Shown: positions 35,552 through 45,551 of the stretch, piece by piece | Numbering within the stretch: position 1 is the first letter of the stretch | Layout of the letters: every line of letters starts with the position of its first letter | Source of the DNA: Echinicola marina | GTDB lineage: Bacteria > Bacteroidota > Bacteroidia > Cytophagales > Cyclobacteriaceae | Assembly (NCBI RefSeq): GCF_020463795.1 | Contig: NZ_CP080025.1 | Span: 1,119,001-1,183,000, forward strand | Reading direction: 5' to 3' | DNA: 64,000 nt | The notes under the pieces: model-generated | Told to the model about the DNA's origin: nothing | The model's database searches: none | The model's input: only the letters and a program-made list of their open reading frames with translations | Position numbers and translations under genes: made by a program

Positions 35552-36895
35552 ATGGTACCCAAACTTTTCCATCAGCTCAGATTACATGACCACGAAAAAT
35601 ATTCCCTGCAGATTGAGGAATTTATAAAGCGTCAGATACAAAAGGGAATATTAAAGGAAGATTTTCCTATGCCCTCGGGCAGGGAGTTGGCTATATTTCT
35701 ATCGGTTCACCGAAAGACCGTTATGAAAGCCTATGAACGGCTTACGGCACAAGGCTACCTCTATGTAGTAGAAAGAGTGGGCTTCTATGTAGGCAGCAAA
35801 AGCAGCGGCCCGGGCCACTTTGAGAAGCCCAGCAAGGCTGTGAGCTTAAGCGAGGACTTCCCGGATATTTCTCTTAGTCCGGTAAGAGACCTTGCGCAGT
35901 CCTACCGCAGGTATTTTTGGACAGGCCGCAAACACGATAAACATCTAATCCAGTCGCAGGGATATCCCCCATTTGAAAGTACCCTTCATCAATTCCTGGT
36001 ACAAGAAAGGGGTATCAGCTGTACAAGGGAGGAATTCTACTTCTCCCATGGTCACTATACACTTTTGTTTTTGATAATCTATTCCCTCTTTCCCAATGGT
36101 GGCACCATAGTGCTGGAAGAGCCGGGAGATCCGAGAGCATTGGAAATTTTAAGACAAGCCGGAATGAATTGCCTTTTTGTTAAAGTAGATGGGAAAGGCA
36201 TGAAAACCGAACATCTGGAACAGCTATGCTCCCAAAGGAGGGTTGATGCGGTACTGATAAACTCCCGCTGCCAGTACCCCACTACCACGTTTCTTTCACA
36301 TGACCGGAGAAAGACCCTAACATCACTATCCTATATAGAAGGTTTTTATATCCTCGAATGCGATTACGACCATGAGTTTATCTATAGCAGGGAAGTTCCT
36401 ATTCCATTAAGGGCAGAATATCCTTCCGGGAAGTTAATTTATATGACCTCACTAAGTAAAATGATGCCCTCCCTGTACCTGATGGATATTTTGGTTGCTC
36501 CAAAGCCGGTAATCTCAAAGGTCCGCAGTATTCTACAAAATCAAAGGAATGTGATATTGGAGCAATCGGTCAATGAACTGGTAAAAACCGGAGTCATTCG
36601 GTTGTATGCCGAGAAGCTCAAAAGAAGATACCGGAAAAGGAGAGATGAGCTGCATGGTGTTTTATCAGCCAAAGAGGGCATGTACTATCACTTGCCCGAA
36701 TCAGGCCTGGCTTTTTGGTTGGAGTTCTCCCGTTTCCTGGACCTGGAAAAGCTTATGGGGAGTATCAGCACCAAGGGCTTTTTTCTTCAGAACCCTTCTG
36801 TGTTTTACGCAAGTGGATACCCTGGCAATACCCTTCGGCTTGGCTTTGGCAAAATGAACAGGGAGCACTTAAAAGAATTTCTGGAATTAATGTGA
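35552..36895 (+). CDS. MocR/GntR-type transcription regulator with aminotransferase-like domain
   Basis: An N-terminal GntR winged helix (about 20-85: YSLQIEEFIKRQIQKG, PSGRELAIFLSVHRKTVMKA, YERLTAQGYLYVVERVGFYV) is fused to a fold-type I aminotransferase domain. The PLP lysine is likely the K of TSLSKMMPS (about residue 305). MocR proteins sense PLP or amine metabolites and control a divergent gene. ATG 35552 was chosen because the upstream in-frame start at 35534 is TTG. Likely target: itself and the divergent DUF6520-like gene through the repeats at 35227-35413. Confidence 0.9.
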   Translation: MVPKLFHQLRLHDHEKYSLQIEEFIKRQIQKGILKEDFPMPSGRELAIFLSVHRKTVMKAYERLTAQGYLYVVERVGFYVGSKSSGPGHFEKPSKAVSLSEDFPDISLSPVRDLAQSYRRYFWTGRKHDKHLIQSQGYPPFESTLHQFLVQERGISCTREEFYFSHGHYTLLFLIIYSLFPNGGTIVLEEPGDPRALEILRQAGMNCLFVKVDGKGMKTEHLEQLCSQRRVDAVLINSRCQYPTTTFLSHDRRKTLTSLSYIEGFYILECDYDHEFIYSREVPIPLRAEYPSGKLIYMTSLSKMMPSLYLMDILVAPKPVISKVRSILQNQRNVILEQSVNELVKTGVIRLYAEKLKRRYRKRRDELHGVLSAKEGMYYHLPESGLAFWLEFSRFLDLEKLMGSISTKGFFLQNPSVFYASGYPGNTLRLGFGKMNREHLKEFLELM

Positions 36896-37406
36896 ATTTA
36901 CATGGCTTAGCCATATGACTTAAGGTGAAGCTTTATTTCACAAATAACATATAGCCCTTATGTTTGCTAAACATTTTGTTTAGTGTCCAGCCAAAGGTGC
37001 TAAATGTTCATATAACCAAATCGTCTAGTAACAAAGGGAGATCGGTCGATTTTGAAAGAAAAATCAGAATAAAATTTTGCAAATACAAAGTATTGTTTTA
37101 CTTTAGCCTGTAAGTTAGTAAGAATATTTTTATAAAGCTCCCCACTAAGATCGGATGAAAGAAATGATTTAGTAAGGAAAATAGGGGGAAGTAATTCTGC
37201 TGACTTTAAAGTTTCTTCGCTCAACACATCAAGAAAGGAAAAATTTTGGATAATAGTTAAGGACCATTCCGGGTTATGGTATGGAAACTTAATTAATAGG
37301 AGTAAATGGATTTTTGCAAAAATCGCAACTGATAATTTTTTGTTGCGAAAATTAGTTTTTTAGAAAAAAGGAGTTGCTGTAAAATTGAAATATAAAACAG
37401 AAACCT
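36896..37406. other. 511-bp stretch without a convincing gene
   Basis: It contains palindromes ATGGCT-T-AGCCAT (about 36901-36913) and CTAAAC/GTTTAG (about 36967-36982). A minus-strand open frame ends at 37000 (GTG at 37227; EETLKSAELLPPIFLTKSFL) and stays open far upstream without an ATG, so it may be the 3' remnant of a lost gene. Strongly AT-rich to the right. Confidence 0.35.
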
Positions 37407-38042
37407 ATGAAAACAAAACAATATATTATCATCGGTATCCTGATATTTAGTTTAATAGCCTGCAAAAAAGATGACTCAAAAATTCTTAATACTTCAGTAT
37501 CAGGCAAGATAATTACTTTAGGAACAAATAACTATCCTGGAAACGATTTCAAATCAAAACTCTTACTTCAAAGGTACGAAAGCTCGGGTATATTAGTTGG
37601 AGGGTTTAAGACTATAGATACTATATCTACAGACAAAAATGGCCAATTTTCGTTTGAGTTTAAAGCAAAAAATGACTACTCCCAACACAGAATTGAATTA
37701 TTCTCCGAATATGATTTCCATTTTACACCTGAACCATTGCTAATTAATACAGGAAAAAAGAATAATTTAATAATTAAATACGTCCCATATGCATGGATCA
37801 AATTACATGTAGTGAATCAAAACCCGTCTCTCGGAGATGAGCTCTATATTAATTGGGGGGGAGGAGATATTTCTAGACTGTACGGACCTTTCAATGATAC
37901 CATTCTAAAACTCAGAGGGGGAAATCTATTTACAAGTCCCTCAATTAGCTTTTATAGAAATGAAAACAAAAGAGATATAAGGGATTCGTTTTATCTGCCT
38001 GGTTTTGATACGACTTATCATTCAATTAATACAAATATTTAA
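37407..38042 (+). CDS. Lipoprotein, paralogue of the next gene
   Basis: A 211-aa exported lipoprotein (lipobox LIAC, Cys about 19, followed by KKDD, which would suit surface export). The mature protein is all-beta in appearance: SVSGKIITLGTNNYPGNDFK, WIKLHVVNQNPSLGDELYIN, WGGGDISRLYGPFNDTILKL. It is clearly paralogous to 38076-38741 over the full length. I recognise no named domain; the first half resembles a carboxypeptidase-regulatory-like fold (SG.I.T.G.NYPG ... GQFSFEF). It probably sits on the surface and works with the secreted protein downstream. Confidence 0.72.
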   Translation: MKTKQYIIIGILIFSLIACKKDDSKILNTSVSGKIITLGTNNYPGNDFKSKLLLQRYESSGILVGGFKTIDTISTDKNGQFSFEFKAKNDYSQHRIELFSEYDFHFTPEPLLINTGKKNNLIIKYVPYAWIKLHVVNQNPSLGDELYINWGGGDISRLYGPFNDTILKLRGGNLFTSPSISFYRNENKRDIRDSFYLPGFDTTYHSINTNI

Positions 38043-38075
38043 CTTAATAATATTTTTAAATTAAATTTTTTCAAT

Positions 38076-38741
38076 ATGAAATGGATAAATCTAATATATG
38101 TATTATCCTTTATTTGGATTGGAATTTCATGTAAAAAGGAAAAGGAACCAAACTGCAAGTGGGCAAATGGAAATAGGACATATACTGAGGTGTCTGGTAA
38201 AATCGTGACTAGAGGGACTGATAGTTACCCTGGTAGTGGAGAAGCAACAAAACTTATATTACAGCGACAAATAAGTAGTGGTGTTATCCTTGGTGGTGGG
38301 GGATATGTTTCTGTAGATACAATGTACAGTGATAATAATGGACATTTCTCTGTTTCATTTGAAGCAGAAGATCCTTGTGATAGATATAGGATACTTGCCT
38401 CAAAAAAATACCCACTTCACATCAGTCCATACATAACATTTTTAGCAGGGAGAACCCATATTTTAAACCTTGAATATGCTCCCCTTGCCTGGGTAAAGTT
38501 GCATGTAATAAATCAATTTCCTGAGAATAGAGATCAATTATATATTTCATGGGGCGGGGGGGAAAGTAATAGTTTTTTTGGTCCATTTAATGATACTGTT
38601 ATTAAAGAAAGGACTGGGAATATCCACTACACAATTCACTCATCCTTTTTTAGAAACAACATGAAGTATGACTTCAAAGATTCTGTTTACTTAAAGGCAT
38701 TTGACACAACTTATTATCTTTTAAATATTCGAATTCAGTAA
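38076..38741 (+). CDS. Lipoprotein, second paralogue
   Basis: A 221-aa lipoprotein (lipobox GISC then KKEKE). It shares with its neighbour the blocks EVSGKIVTRGTDSYPGSGEA, LAWVKLHVINQFPENRDQLY and ISWGGGESNSFFGPFNDTVI, so the pair arose by duplication. It is separated by 33 bp from the first copy and 31 bp from the large secreted protein. Function unknown. Confidence 0.72.
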   Translation: MKWINLIYVLSFIWIGISCKKEKEPNCKWANGNRTYTEVSGKIVTRGTDSYPGSGEATKLILQRQISSGVILGGGGYVSVDTMYSDNNGHFSVSFEAEDPCDRYRILASKKYPLHISPYITFLAGRTHILNLEYAPLAWVKLHVINQFPENRDQLYISWGGGESNSFFGPFNDTVIKERTGNIHYTIHSSFFRNNMKYDFKDSVYLKAFDTTYYLLNIRIQ

Positions 38742-38772
38742 TCAATTATTTTTTTAACCTTAAATCATACCT

Positions 38773-41700
38773 ATGAAAATCATCTATGTACTTTTTAGTT
38801 TACTGCTGGGAACATCCCTTTTCGGACAAACCCAGTTTATGGAAGATTTAATTTCCAGGTACGACAATTTGGAGCCTTATGTGGATTCCGGAATTTTGAT
38901 AGACAGAAATCCTCAATCACTTCTTGCAGGTCCCTCTAATTATAGCCCTTTGAAGTTTGATGGAAGTCCAGGCAGCTACGAAGCGAATAACAAGAAATTT
39001 GAAGATTTATATGAGCTATTCTATTATGCTTCATATAATTCCATTGGGCTATTTAATTTCCATCCTGACGAATATAAAGATAGACTGGAGCTCGCCATGT
39101 ATGGAACTAAATTAAGTGATGTCTCTTTTGAGCAGTCTAACAATCTAAATCCCATTTCTGATTTTGTAATGGGTTCATTACTGATAAATTATGAAGAAAT
39201 TACTTCAATGGCTTGGGACAGTAGTTATATTGCCTTCGACACAGTGTCAGAAAAGTATTTTTTAAATACAGAATTACATCTCTCAGATACCGTGTACACA
39301 GACTCTACGGATCTGGATCAATACATGGTGATGGACACAACTGCATATAGAAGTGTCCAAGAGACAATAGATCGTTCTTTTCAAAATCGTTTTTTATTTG
39401 TTTTAGGCGCCTTGAACGACTTGTCCTATGTGTCCACTACCCAAGTTACCTTCAGTTTTCCTCCGGAATTATTTATATCCAATCAAGCGTCTCTTTCAAA
39501 TTTTAAGATTGACTTTGGAGACGGGAATGGCTATAGATCCTTACCCAGTCAAACTGTCACAATTACCTACCCGGACTTTGGTACATACACAGTGAAAATG
39601 ATTCTCCATGACAACTGCATTCCTGTGGAATGTCTTTCAGCCAAAACCAAAATTACCTTGGTAGAACTTAAACAAGGGGAACCTGATGATACCTGGTTTC
39701 TGCCCCAGGATCTTTATCCCGAATGTCATGTATCCATAGAAGAAGGAATTGGAATAGGTAGGGCGGATATCTTTTACAGGGATGGAGCTGGATCTGAGGA
39801 ATACTTAAGGAAACCATTAATACTGGTAGAAGGATTTGAATCAGCCAGAACGGAAAGCAGAGATAATGATAAGTGCGATGGAGGTGGATGTGGAGGAAAT
39901 AATTGGCAAAGCTTTACTACAGGTGAGTTTAAATATGGAGATCTGCCACAATTGGCAAAGGCTCCAGTCATGATTGATTCCTTACTTGCCAATGGGTATG
40001 ATGTAATTTACTTTGATATTAAGTCCAACCGAAGGCAGATCGAGAAAAACGGCAACCTTCTTATAAATCTCATTCAGAAGGTTAATCAAGAATTAAAACA
40101 AAATAGTTCACAGGAAGAGATTGTTGTTGTAGCAGCAAGCATGGGATCATTGATTGGGAGATATGCAATCCGCAAAATAGAAATGTTTAATTGCTGCCAC
40201 AATGTAAGAACCTATTTATCTTTTGACGGCCCACATAGAGGAGCCAATATTCCACTAGGCTTGCAAGAATTCGTTTATGCCTTGGGAGATGATCTGAATG
40301 CTTTGGGAAAGGGAGATCCAGCTAAAGAAACCTATGATAGGGTATTGAACAGCGATGCGGCAAGACAAATGCTGGTCTATCACAGAGACCCTACAGCAGC
40401 AGCCGAAAGGCAAAATTTTAAGAACCTGTTAAGCTCAATGGGAATGCCCCAAAATTGCAGGAGAGTTGCTGTTATTAATGGTAGCGAAAGAGGATTGGGA
40501 CAGTACGAAGGAGTTTATGATCCATTAGGCAACAATCACTTCCTACATGAAAACGAACCCATTTTAGAGCTTGTTATCAGTGCAGAAGCGCCTGTAGCTG
40601 TTCCGGATGTTGTAAAACCTGTATTATCAATAGCCTCGGTATTGGGAACACCTTCCTCAGGAGGAATATTTCCTTTATTATATGCTAAAGCATACACTAT
40701 AGGGAATACCACAGGCACAACCTTAAACCAGGTTGAATTAGAACGTGGCCGAGATTTTAATGCGAATTTGCTTGCCTTTGGATTACAATTTACTCAATGG
40801 TTGATAGGAACCACCGCATTTATTCTTAATTTAATTGCCCATGGCGTAGCCTTCATAGCAGCACTTGCGGCTGCTTTAGGTGCTTGTATTGTTTGTCCTT
40901 TTATAGCATGGTCAAAAATAAAAACGAGTGCTATTATTGCTGGAACATGGACTGCGATTCTTGTAACTTTACTTCAAATTCATCAAGACCAAAATCCTAA
41001 TTCTGATTATACCGTCTTTTCTGATCATCATACCCTTCCATATGATAATGCTCCGGGCAGTAACACTTCAACACCTAAAGATATTGCTGAATTAAGCGAC
41101 GGGCTTGCCAATGCCTACTTTCCACACCATTCATTCATGGCAAGTGTATCAGCGTTGGATATTGATACCAATGAGTTATTTATTAATATCTCTGACCTTA
41201 GTCCTCTTGCAACGGGATTAACAACTTTTGACTCATATTATGCGCCTATTGATACTCTGAATCCCGAGGTATCTCCAAATGAAATGCATGTGGAAATTAC
41301 AGATGCAAATATTGCGTGGACCCTTAGTGAGTTAAAGTCAAGTCAATATGGTCTGAATGATCCTGGAAATCCCAAATTCAAACAATTAAGCGAGTATTAC
41401 AATTTCGCACGACCAAATGATTTGAAGCTTCCTTTTGAAAAGTTTATCAAAAATGTTCATATTGTCTCAAATGGCAGCTTAAATGTCAACAACTATGGAG
41501 ACATTAGTTATCAAGGTAGTAATGTATTGCCGTCACAATACTCACATTTTGTTTTAAAAACAGATGAAGCCTTCTGTGACTCAATTGTTGTTAGAATAAA
41601 AAATGGAGGGGAGTTCAATATAGGTGACAATAACTATAGTACTTCGGGCGCGTCAAATTCAGCGGAAATGTATTTCAGATCAGGGAGTAAGTTAATTGTG

Positions 41701-43899
41701 GAGAATGGGGGAACGCTTCGTATCCATGACAATTCTATTTTAGTAATAGAAAATGGTGCGGATATAATTCTTCATCCTGGCGCAAACATAATACTTGACC
41801 GAAGTAATTCAATTTTGGAAATACAAGGGAAACTTATTTTGAAACAAAATACCGTTTTCTCACCATCCGGTAATGGTTTTGTGCGGTTTAACCAAGGTAT
41901 GACAATGGGCACAGCCAATCAGTTTATAGTGTGTGAAGGAAATAATGAAATGCACTTTACCGGTAATGGAAAAAATAATAAAAGGCTTGAAATTGCTTCC
42001 AATACATTTTTCACCTCTGCACTGGACTATGTCAAGATTGAAAATGTAAAAGTAGAATTGAATCCAAGTAAATTTCTTGGAGTTCATGCTCCCTTTAAAA
42101 CCTGGTATTCCAAATATACAAGGGTGGGGAATAATAGCTATCACAATGGCCTTCGGATTTATGGCCAAAGTTTGATGGATATACGTTATTGTGATTTTGA
42201 ATATGGAGAGAATGGTTTATCTGCCATACTTTCAACATACGGCAATCCCCTGAACATTTGGTGGTGCACTTTTAGTAATTGTAGTTATGGACTTAAGACA
42301 CAAGGGAAAAGGACAGAAATTCGCCATAGTTCATTCCTAAATAATAGTACTGGCTGGTTAGCTCTTGATAAAGATGGTATGTGTATCTCGTTCAAGAATA
42401 ATTTTGAATACAACACTAATGGTATAGATTTTATAGGGCAGGAAGGCTCTGGATTAAAGCTATCGCACTCTACCTTTGATAATAATTCAAATGACGGTGC
42501 AAGAGCAAGTGGTACTAATCTTTGGTCATTCTGTTGCAGCTATACAGATAACGGAACGGGATTATATCTTAACAATTCCTTTGGTTGGTTAAATAATCAT
42601 TCGCAAAATAACTTTGACAATACCCTTGATATATTTTTAGCAGGTGCCGAAGGTCTTAACGTTAATTACGGCTACAATACTTTTGAAGGAACCTCTTACA
42701 TAGAAGGTGATTTTTCCTCAAATGCCGCTTCTTCACTGTATTATGACGCACAGAATGACAAGTATTACCTTGAAGTAAAAAATAATCTGATGCCGGCTGG
42801 AGGCACCATAGTGCCGGTAGATATTACAATAGATGGGAATCCTGTTGGACTCAGAGATTGGGGAACACCGGCTGCATATCCAACTGCTTGTGAGAATATG
42901 GAAATTGAGACACCCTCAACAATTCCGGATGAACTGGAAACAGAGATTATCATACCGGATGAAGGAGGAAACCGTATTCTTAACGAGGCATTGATCTATG
43001 CAGTCGGATTCATCGAATCCCAGGATATAGAGAATGCTGATGACAACCTGACGGCTATGCAGATACTGAGAACCACCATGAACCATGTGAAGGAAGTGGC
43101 TCGATACGGTTCTTCCGAGCCCAACAACATTCAATTACCACTGCTAACTACCCAGGAACAGCGTGTTATGGATTTGGCGTTTGACTTTTATATGTTGGCG
43201 CTTTCCAATGCTTATAGATTTGAAGTACTAGAACCGAACAGGGCGGAATCCGAGCAGTCTGTTCCTATGGAAATTGATTATATCATTGATGAAGCGGAAT
43301 TCCGGTTGGAATATCAGGCTCCCGATGCATCTGATCCTTACCTGATGGAATTCCATTATAACCTTGCCCAGTCCCATGCCTTCCGTATTGGTGAGTATTA
43401 TGACTATGCGCTGAATAAGCTTATTGATGCGCAACAGTGGGCGGAAGGGAGAGAACTGGAAATTGCCGAGTACTGGCAGTGCGTTTATGAAGCAGAAGCC
43501 GATCTCATACTGGAGAATATTGATGCGGAACAGTTCCTCGACATGATAATGAACTGTCGTTTGACCGCTCCTGCTTATAAGAAGTCCCCGTCTCCGCATG
43601 GTTCCACAGGTGTTGATGTAGGAGATATTATCTATAGTGAAGGTGATGATAAGGATGAAATAACCTTAACGCTCCAACCTAATCCAACCCGAAGTTTATC
43701 GACATTGTCGGTACATGGAAGTCATCCTGAAATGACTATTCAGGTCTACTCTAATACAGGGGCTCTTGTTCATCGTGGCATGATCGAAGAGAATCAAAAA
43801 GAGTATCTCTTAAACCTGGATGTTAAACCGGGCGTTTATCATGTTCATATATCATACAGAGGTAAAAATGAAGTAATCAAATGGATCATAGCTAAGTAA
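38773..43899 (+). CDS. 1708-aa secreted lipase-like and beta-helix protein with T9SS sorting domain
   Basis: A signal peptide (to FGQ, about 19) is followed by an uncharacterised region with a PKD-like fold (about 235-300, FKIDFGDGNGYRSLPSQTVT). An alpha/beta-hydrolase domain spans about 345-620, with LILVEGFES, nucleophile motif ASMGS (Ser about 456) and LSFDGPHRGANIPLG, like class 2 lipases. After a hydrophobic stretch (about 675-735) comes a right-handed beta-helix (about 990-1340). The C-terminus (about 1630-1708, LQPNPTRSLSTLSVHG ... GVYHVHISYRG) is a type IX secretion sorting domain. Probably a cell-surface or released esterase/acyl hydrolase. Substrate unknown. Confidence 0.83.
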   Translation: MKIIYVLFSLLLGTSLFGQTQFMEDLISRYDNLEPYVDSGILIDRNPQSLLAGPSNYSPLKFDGSPGSYEANNKKFEDLYELFYYASYNSIGLFNFHPDEYKDRLELAMYGTKLSDVSFEQSNNLNPISDFVMGSLLINYEEITSMAWDSSYIAFDTVSEKYFLNTELHLSDTVYTDSTDLDQYMVMDTTAYRSVQETIDRSFQNRFLFVLGALNDLSYVSTTQVTFSFPPELFISNQASLSNFKIDFGDGNGYRSLPSQTVTITYPDFGTYTVKMILHDNCIPVECLSAKTKITLVELKQGEPDDTWFLPQDLYPECHVSIEEGIGIGRADIFYRDGAGSEEYLRKPLILVEGFESARTESRDNDKCDGGGCGGNNWQSFTTGEFKYGDLPQLAKAPVMIDSLLANGYDVIYFDIKSNRRQIEKNGNLLINLIQKVNQELKQNSSQEEIVVVAASMGSLIGRYAIRKIEMFNCCHNVRTYLSFDGPHRGANIPLGLQEFVYALGDDLNALGKGDPAKETYDRVLNSDAARQMLVYHRDPTAAAERQNFKNLLSSMGMPQNCRRVAVINGSERGLGQYEGVYDPLGNNHFLHENEPILELVISAEAPVAVPDVVKPVLSIASVLGTPSSGGIFPLLYAKAYTIGNTTGTTLNQVELERGRDFNANLLAFGLQFTQWLIGTTAFILNLIAHGVAFIAALAAALGACIVCPFIAWSKIKTSAIIAGTWTAILVTLLQIHQDQNPNSDYTVFSDHHTLPYDNAPGSNTSTPKDIAELSDGLANAYFPHHSFMASVSALDIDTNELFINISDLSPLATGLTTFDSYYAPIDTLNPEVSPNEMHVEITDANIAWTLSELKSSQYGLNDPGNPKFKQLSEYYNFARPNDLKLPFEKFIKNVHIVSNGSLNVNNYGDISYQGSNVLPSQYSHFVLKTDEAFCDSIVVRIKNGGEFNIGDNNYSTSGASNSAEMYFRSGSKLIVENGGTLRIHDNSILVIENGADIILHPGANIILDRSNSILEIQGKLILKQNTVFSPSGNGFVRFNQGMTMGTANQFIVCEGNNEMHFTGNGKNNKRLEIASNTFFTSALDYVKIENVKVELNPSKFLGVHAPFKTWYSKYTRVGNNSYHNGLRIYGQSLMDIRYCDFEYGENGLSAILSTYGNPLNIWWCTFSNCSYGLKTQGKRTEIRHSSFLNNSTGWLALDKDGMCISFKNNFEYNTNGIDFIGQEGSGLKLSHSTFDNNSNDGARASGTNLWSFCCSYTDNGTGLYLNNSFGWLNNHSQNNFDNTLDIFLAGAEGLNVNYGYNTFEGTSYIEGDFSSNAASSLYYDAQNDKYYLEVKNNLMPAGGTIVPVDITIDGNPVGLRDWGTPAAYPTACENMEIETPSTIPDELETEIIIPDEGGNRILNEALIYAVGFIESQDIENADDNLTAMQILRTTMNHVKEVARYGSSEPNNIQLPLLTTQEQRVMDLAFDFYMLALSNAYRFEVLEPNRAESEQSVPMEIDYIIDEAEFRLEYQAPDASDPYLMEFHYNLAQSHAFRIGEYYDYALNKLIDAQQWAEGRELEIAEYWQCVYEAEADLILENIDAEQFLDMIMNCRLTAPAYKKSPSPHGSTGVDVGDIIYSEGDDKDEITLTLQPNPTRSLSTLSVHGSHPEMTIQVYSNTGALVHRGMIEENQKEYLLNLDVKPGVYHVHISYRGKNEVIKWIIAK

Positions 43900-43941
43900 A
43901 ACAGGTAAGGTGGTTTTACTTGAACATTTGGTTCAACAGGA

Positions 43942-43972
43942 GAAGGTTGCTCAATTGAGCGACCTTCTTTTT
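43942..43972 (+). terminator. Rho-independent terminator after the secreted hydrolase
   Basis: Stem GAAGGTTGCTC / GAGCGACCTTC (one G-T pair) with AATT loop, then a T-run at 43966-43972. It overlaps by 2 bp the end of the convergent LytTR gene. Confidence 0.8.
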
Positions 43973-44810
43973 ATCTGTCCATCCATTCCTTAAACCGTTT
44001 GGCTCTTTTTTGGCTCACCACGATGGGCGTATCCGTGGCGGGTTTCATATACAGGAGCAATTTGCCGTGCTCACCCAGTTCAAAATGGCGGCACGAGGAA
44101 AAATTCACCAGAACCTGCCGGTTCACCCTGAAAAAGAGCCGTGGGTCCAACAGTTCCTCCAACTCTTCCAACGAATAGGAAATCAAATAACTCTCCCCGC
44201 TGAGGGTCGTTAAAAAGTTATGACGGTTGGACCTTTCTATGTAACTGATCTGTGCTACGGGCAAAGGAATGTTTTTAGTCCCTTTTTGTACCAGGATGGT
44301 TTGCTTTTTCCCATTCCCCGCCCGTTGAACGGATCGTAGTCTTAAAAAGAAATAATGGCAGACGTAATACAGGTTGAAAATAAAGATCATTGCCATGATC
44401 AGCGGCAGGGCATAGGCCACGTAATAAGTGTCTTCAATAATGTTCAACCCGTAAACCTTAAAATACAGGGCAGCAAGGGCAAAGTCGATAACCCCGGGCA
44501 CCATCACCCCCAGGAAAAATTGCAGGCATAAACGGATAATAGGCCGTTGTTGCCAGTCGTAGTATTTGTCCAGGTAAACGGTGGTGCGGTAAATAAGCTC
44601 GATAATGAGCAAGGTGATCAAAAGGGAAGAGAAGAACTCCACGTAAAATGCGGGCATAAGAAAATGTTCCCAAAAGCCCTCCATGGTGCCATAGAGGCTG
44701 ATAAACAGGGCACCCATCACCCCGATGATCAGCCGGAAATACAAATCATTATAGCCTACAGCACTATGGGCAGGCCTTGCCGCTGATAAAAAAGATTGCT
44801 TTTCTTCCAT
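43971..44810 (-). CDS. LytTR-family membrane-anchored transcription regulator
   Basis: A 279-aa protein with four TM helices (DLYFRLIIGVMGALFISLYG, FFSSLLITLLIIELIY, LQFFLGVMVPGVIDFALAAL, ALPLIMAMIFIFNLYYVC). A C-terminal LytTR DNA-binding domain follows (about 175-279: KNIPLPVAQISYIERSNRHN, LDPRLFFRVNRQVLVN). The ATG at 44810 is preceded by AAAGGAGG and lies 50 bp after a promoter-like TATATTTG on the minus strand (44860-44867), so it is preferred over an upstream in-frame start at 44921. It is read away from the tra region and may control it. Confidence 0.88.
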   Translation of the reverse strand: MEEKQSFLSAARPAHSAVGYNDLYFRLIIGVMGALFISLYGTMEGFWEHFLMPAFYVEFFSSLLITLLIIELIYRTTVYLDKYYDWQQRPIIRLCLQFFLGVMVPGVIDFALAALYFKVYGLNIIEDTYYVAYALPLIMAMIFIFNLYYVCHYFFLRLRSVQRAGNGKKQTILVQKGTKNIPLPVAQISYIERSNRHNFLTTLSGESYLISYSLEELEELLDPRLFFRVNRQVLVNFSSCRHFELGEHGKLLLYMKPATDTPIVVSQKRAKRFKEWMDR

Positions 44811-44859
44811 CCTCCTTTTACACCCTTCCGAGACACACATTAATGTAAGAATATAACTA

Positions 44860-44867
44860 CAAATATA
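44860..44867 (-). promoter_or_regulatory. Bacteroidota-type -7 element for the LytTR gene
   Basis: The minus strand reads TATATTTG, fitting TAnnTTTG, 50 bp before ATG 44810. It supports the shorter start. Confidence 0.45.
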
Positions 44868-44933
44868 AAACATCGTAGGTTTTATCGTTAAATAGTTGAT
44901 TTTAAATGCATTGTTAACCAAACTTTTGACATT

Positions 44934-45299
44934 ATGAGTGAACTGAATCCGGAAGGAATGAACCAGGTGATGGGTGAGCTTTATGCCCTCAATGACGAAC
45001 TGCTATTGGAAGAGGCCCAACAGGTGTGCAGCGATTTCAAAAGCTGGCTGACCAATAAGTTTACCGTCACCGACCAGCAGATGGAATACCTCGATGGTGT
45101 ACCGGAAAAGGTCCTGTTTATGTGGGGTGCCCAGCTGGCGGCATTGCTGGTGGCGCGAACACAGATCGAGATTTTCGGTCCCCCGCAGACTTTCAGAACC
45201 AAGCAAACCGATATGGAAAGCCAGAGTAAGATACGGCATATTCCCGGCCAGCCGCCACAGGTGGAGATGTCCGCTTCCATTGAATTTATCCAGCCCTGA
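44934..45299 (+). CDS. 121-aa protein at the start of the transfer region
   Basis: Soluble, mostly helical and acidic at the N-terminus (NPEGMNQVMGELYALNDELL, EAQQVCSDFKSWLTNKFTVT), ending in a short beta-like segment. Homologues of such small proteins are usual at the head of Flavobacteriia tra regions, but no function is known to me. It is transcribed divergently from the LytTR gene and followed by a terminator-like hairpin, so it forms its own unit. Confidence 0.65.
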   Translation: MSELNPEGMNQVMGELYALNDELLLEEAQQVCSDFKSWLTNKFTVTDQQMEYLDGVPEKVLFMWGAQLAALLVARTQIEIFGPPQTFRTKQTDMESQSKIRHIPGQPPQVEMSASIEFIQP

Positions 45300-45305
45300 G
45301 CCAAG

Positions 45306-45337
45306 GTACCCGCAGGTGTTTTACCGCGGGTACTTTT
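45306..45337 (+). terminator. Terminator after the 121-aa gene
   Basis: Perfect 8-bp stem GTACCCGC / GCGGGTAC, extended inside by GGT/ACC, then TTTT. It lies 7 bp after the stop codon. Confidence 0.7.
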
Positions 45338-45445
45338 CATTTCGCCCTTTTATTTCGGGCAGGGAACACGGTATTTCAGTACCGATTTTTAGTAACTGGA
45401 ACATTCCCCCATCGCCCAATTCCCCGTTCTTTCTCCCGGAAAAGG

Positions 45446-45453
45446 TAGTTTTG
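45446..45453 (+). promoter_or_regulatory. Bacteroidota-type -7 element upstream of rteC
   Basis: TAGTTTTG fits TAnnTTTG and lies about 100 bp before the RteC ATG, in the 250-bp gap after the terminator at 45306. Possible start of the tra transcript. Confidence 0.35.
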
Positions 45454-45551
45454 CTCCACTTCAACGTATGTTTCACGGGCATGGCCCGGGATGAAGCAAA
45501 CAACGGTGACCTACCGGAATATCCCGGCCATTCCAAAACCAACTATTTGTC

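Noticed and set aside
37000-37227. Minus-strand open frame of 75 codons in the 36.9-37.4 kb gap
   Set aside because: It starts with GTG, has no recognisable motif and the openness extends far upstream in AT-rich DNA; kept only as a remark in the gap entry.
41400-42700. Repeats within the 1708-aa gene
   Set aside because: The N/G-rich periodicity is that of beta-helix coils at protein level; no DNA-level tandem repeat was seen.
44811-44921. 37-residue N-terminal extension of the LytTR protein
   Set aside because: It would need translation from upstream of the likely promoter at 44860-44867, and its sequence is unlike the family start.
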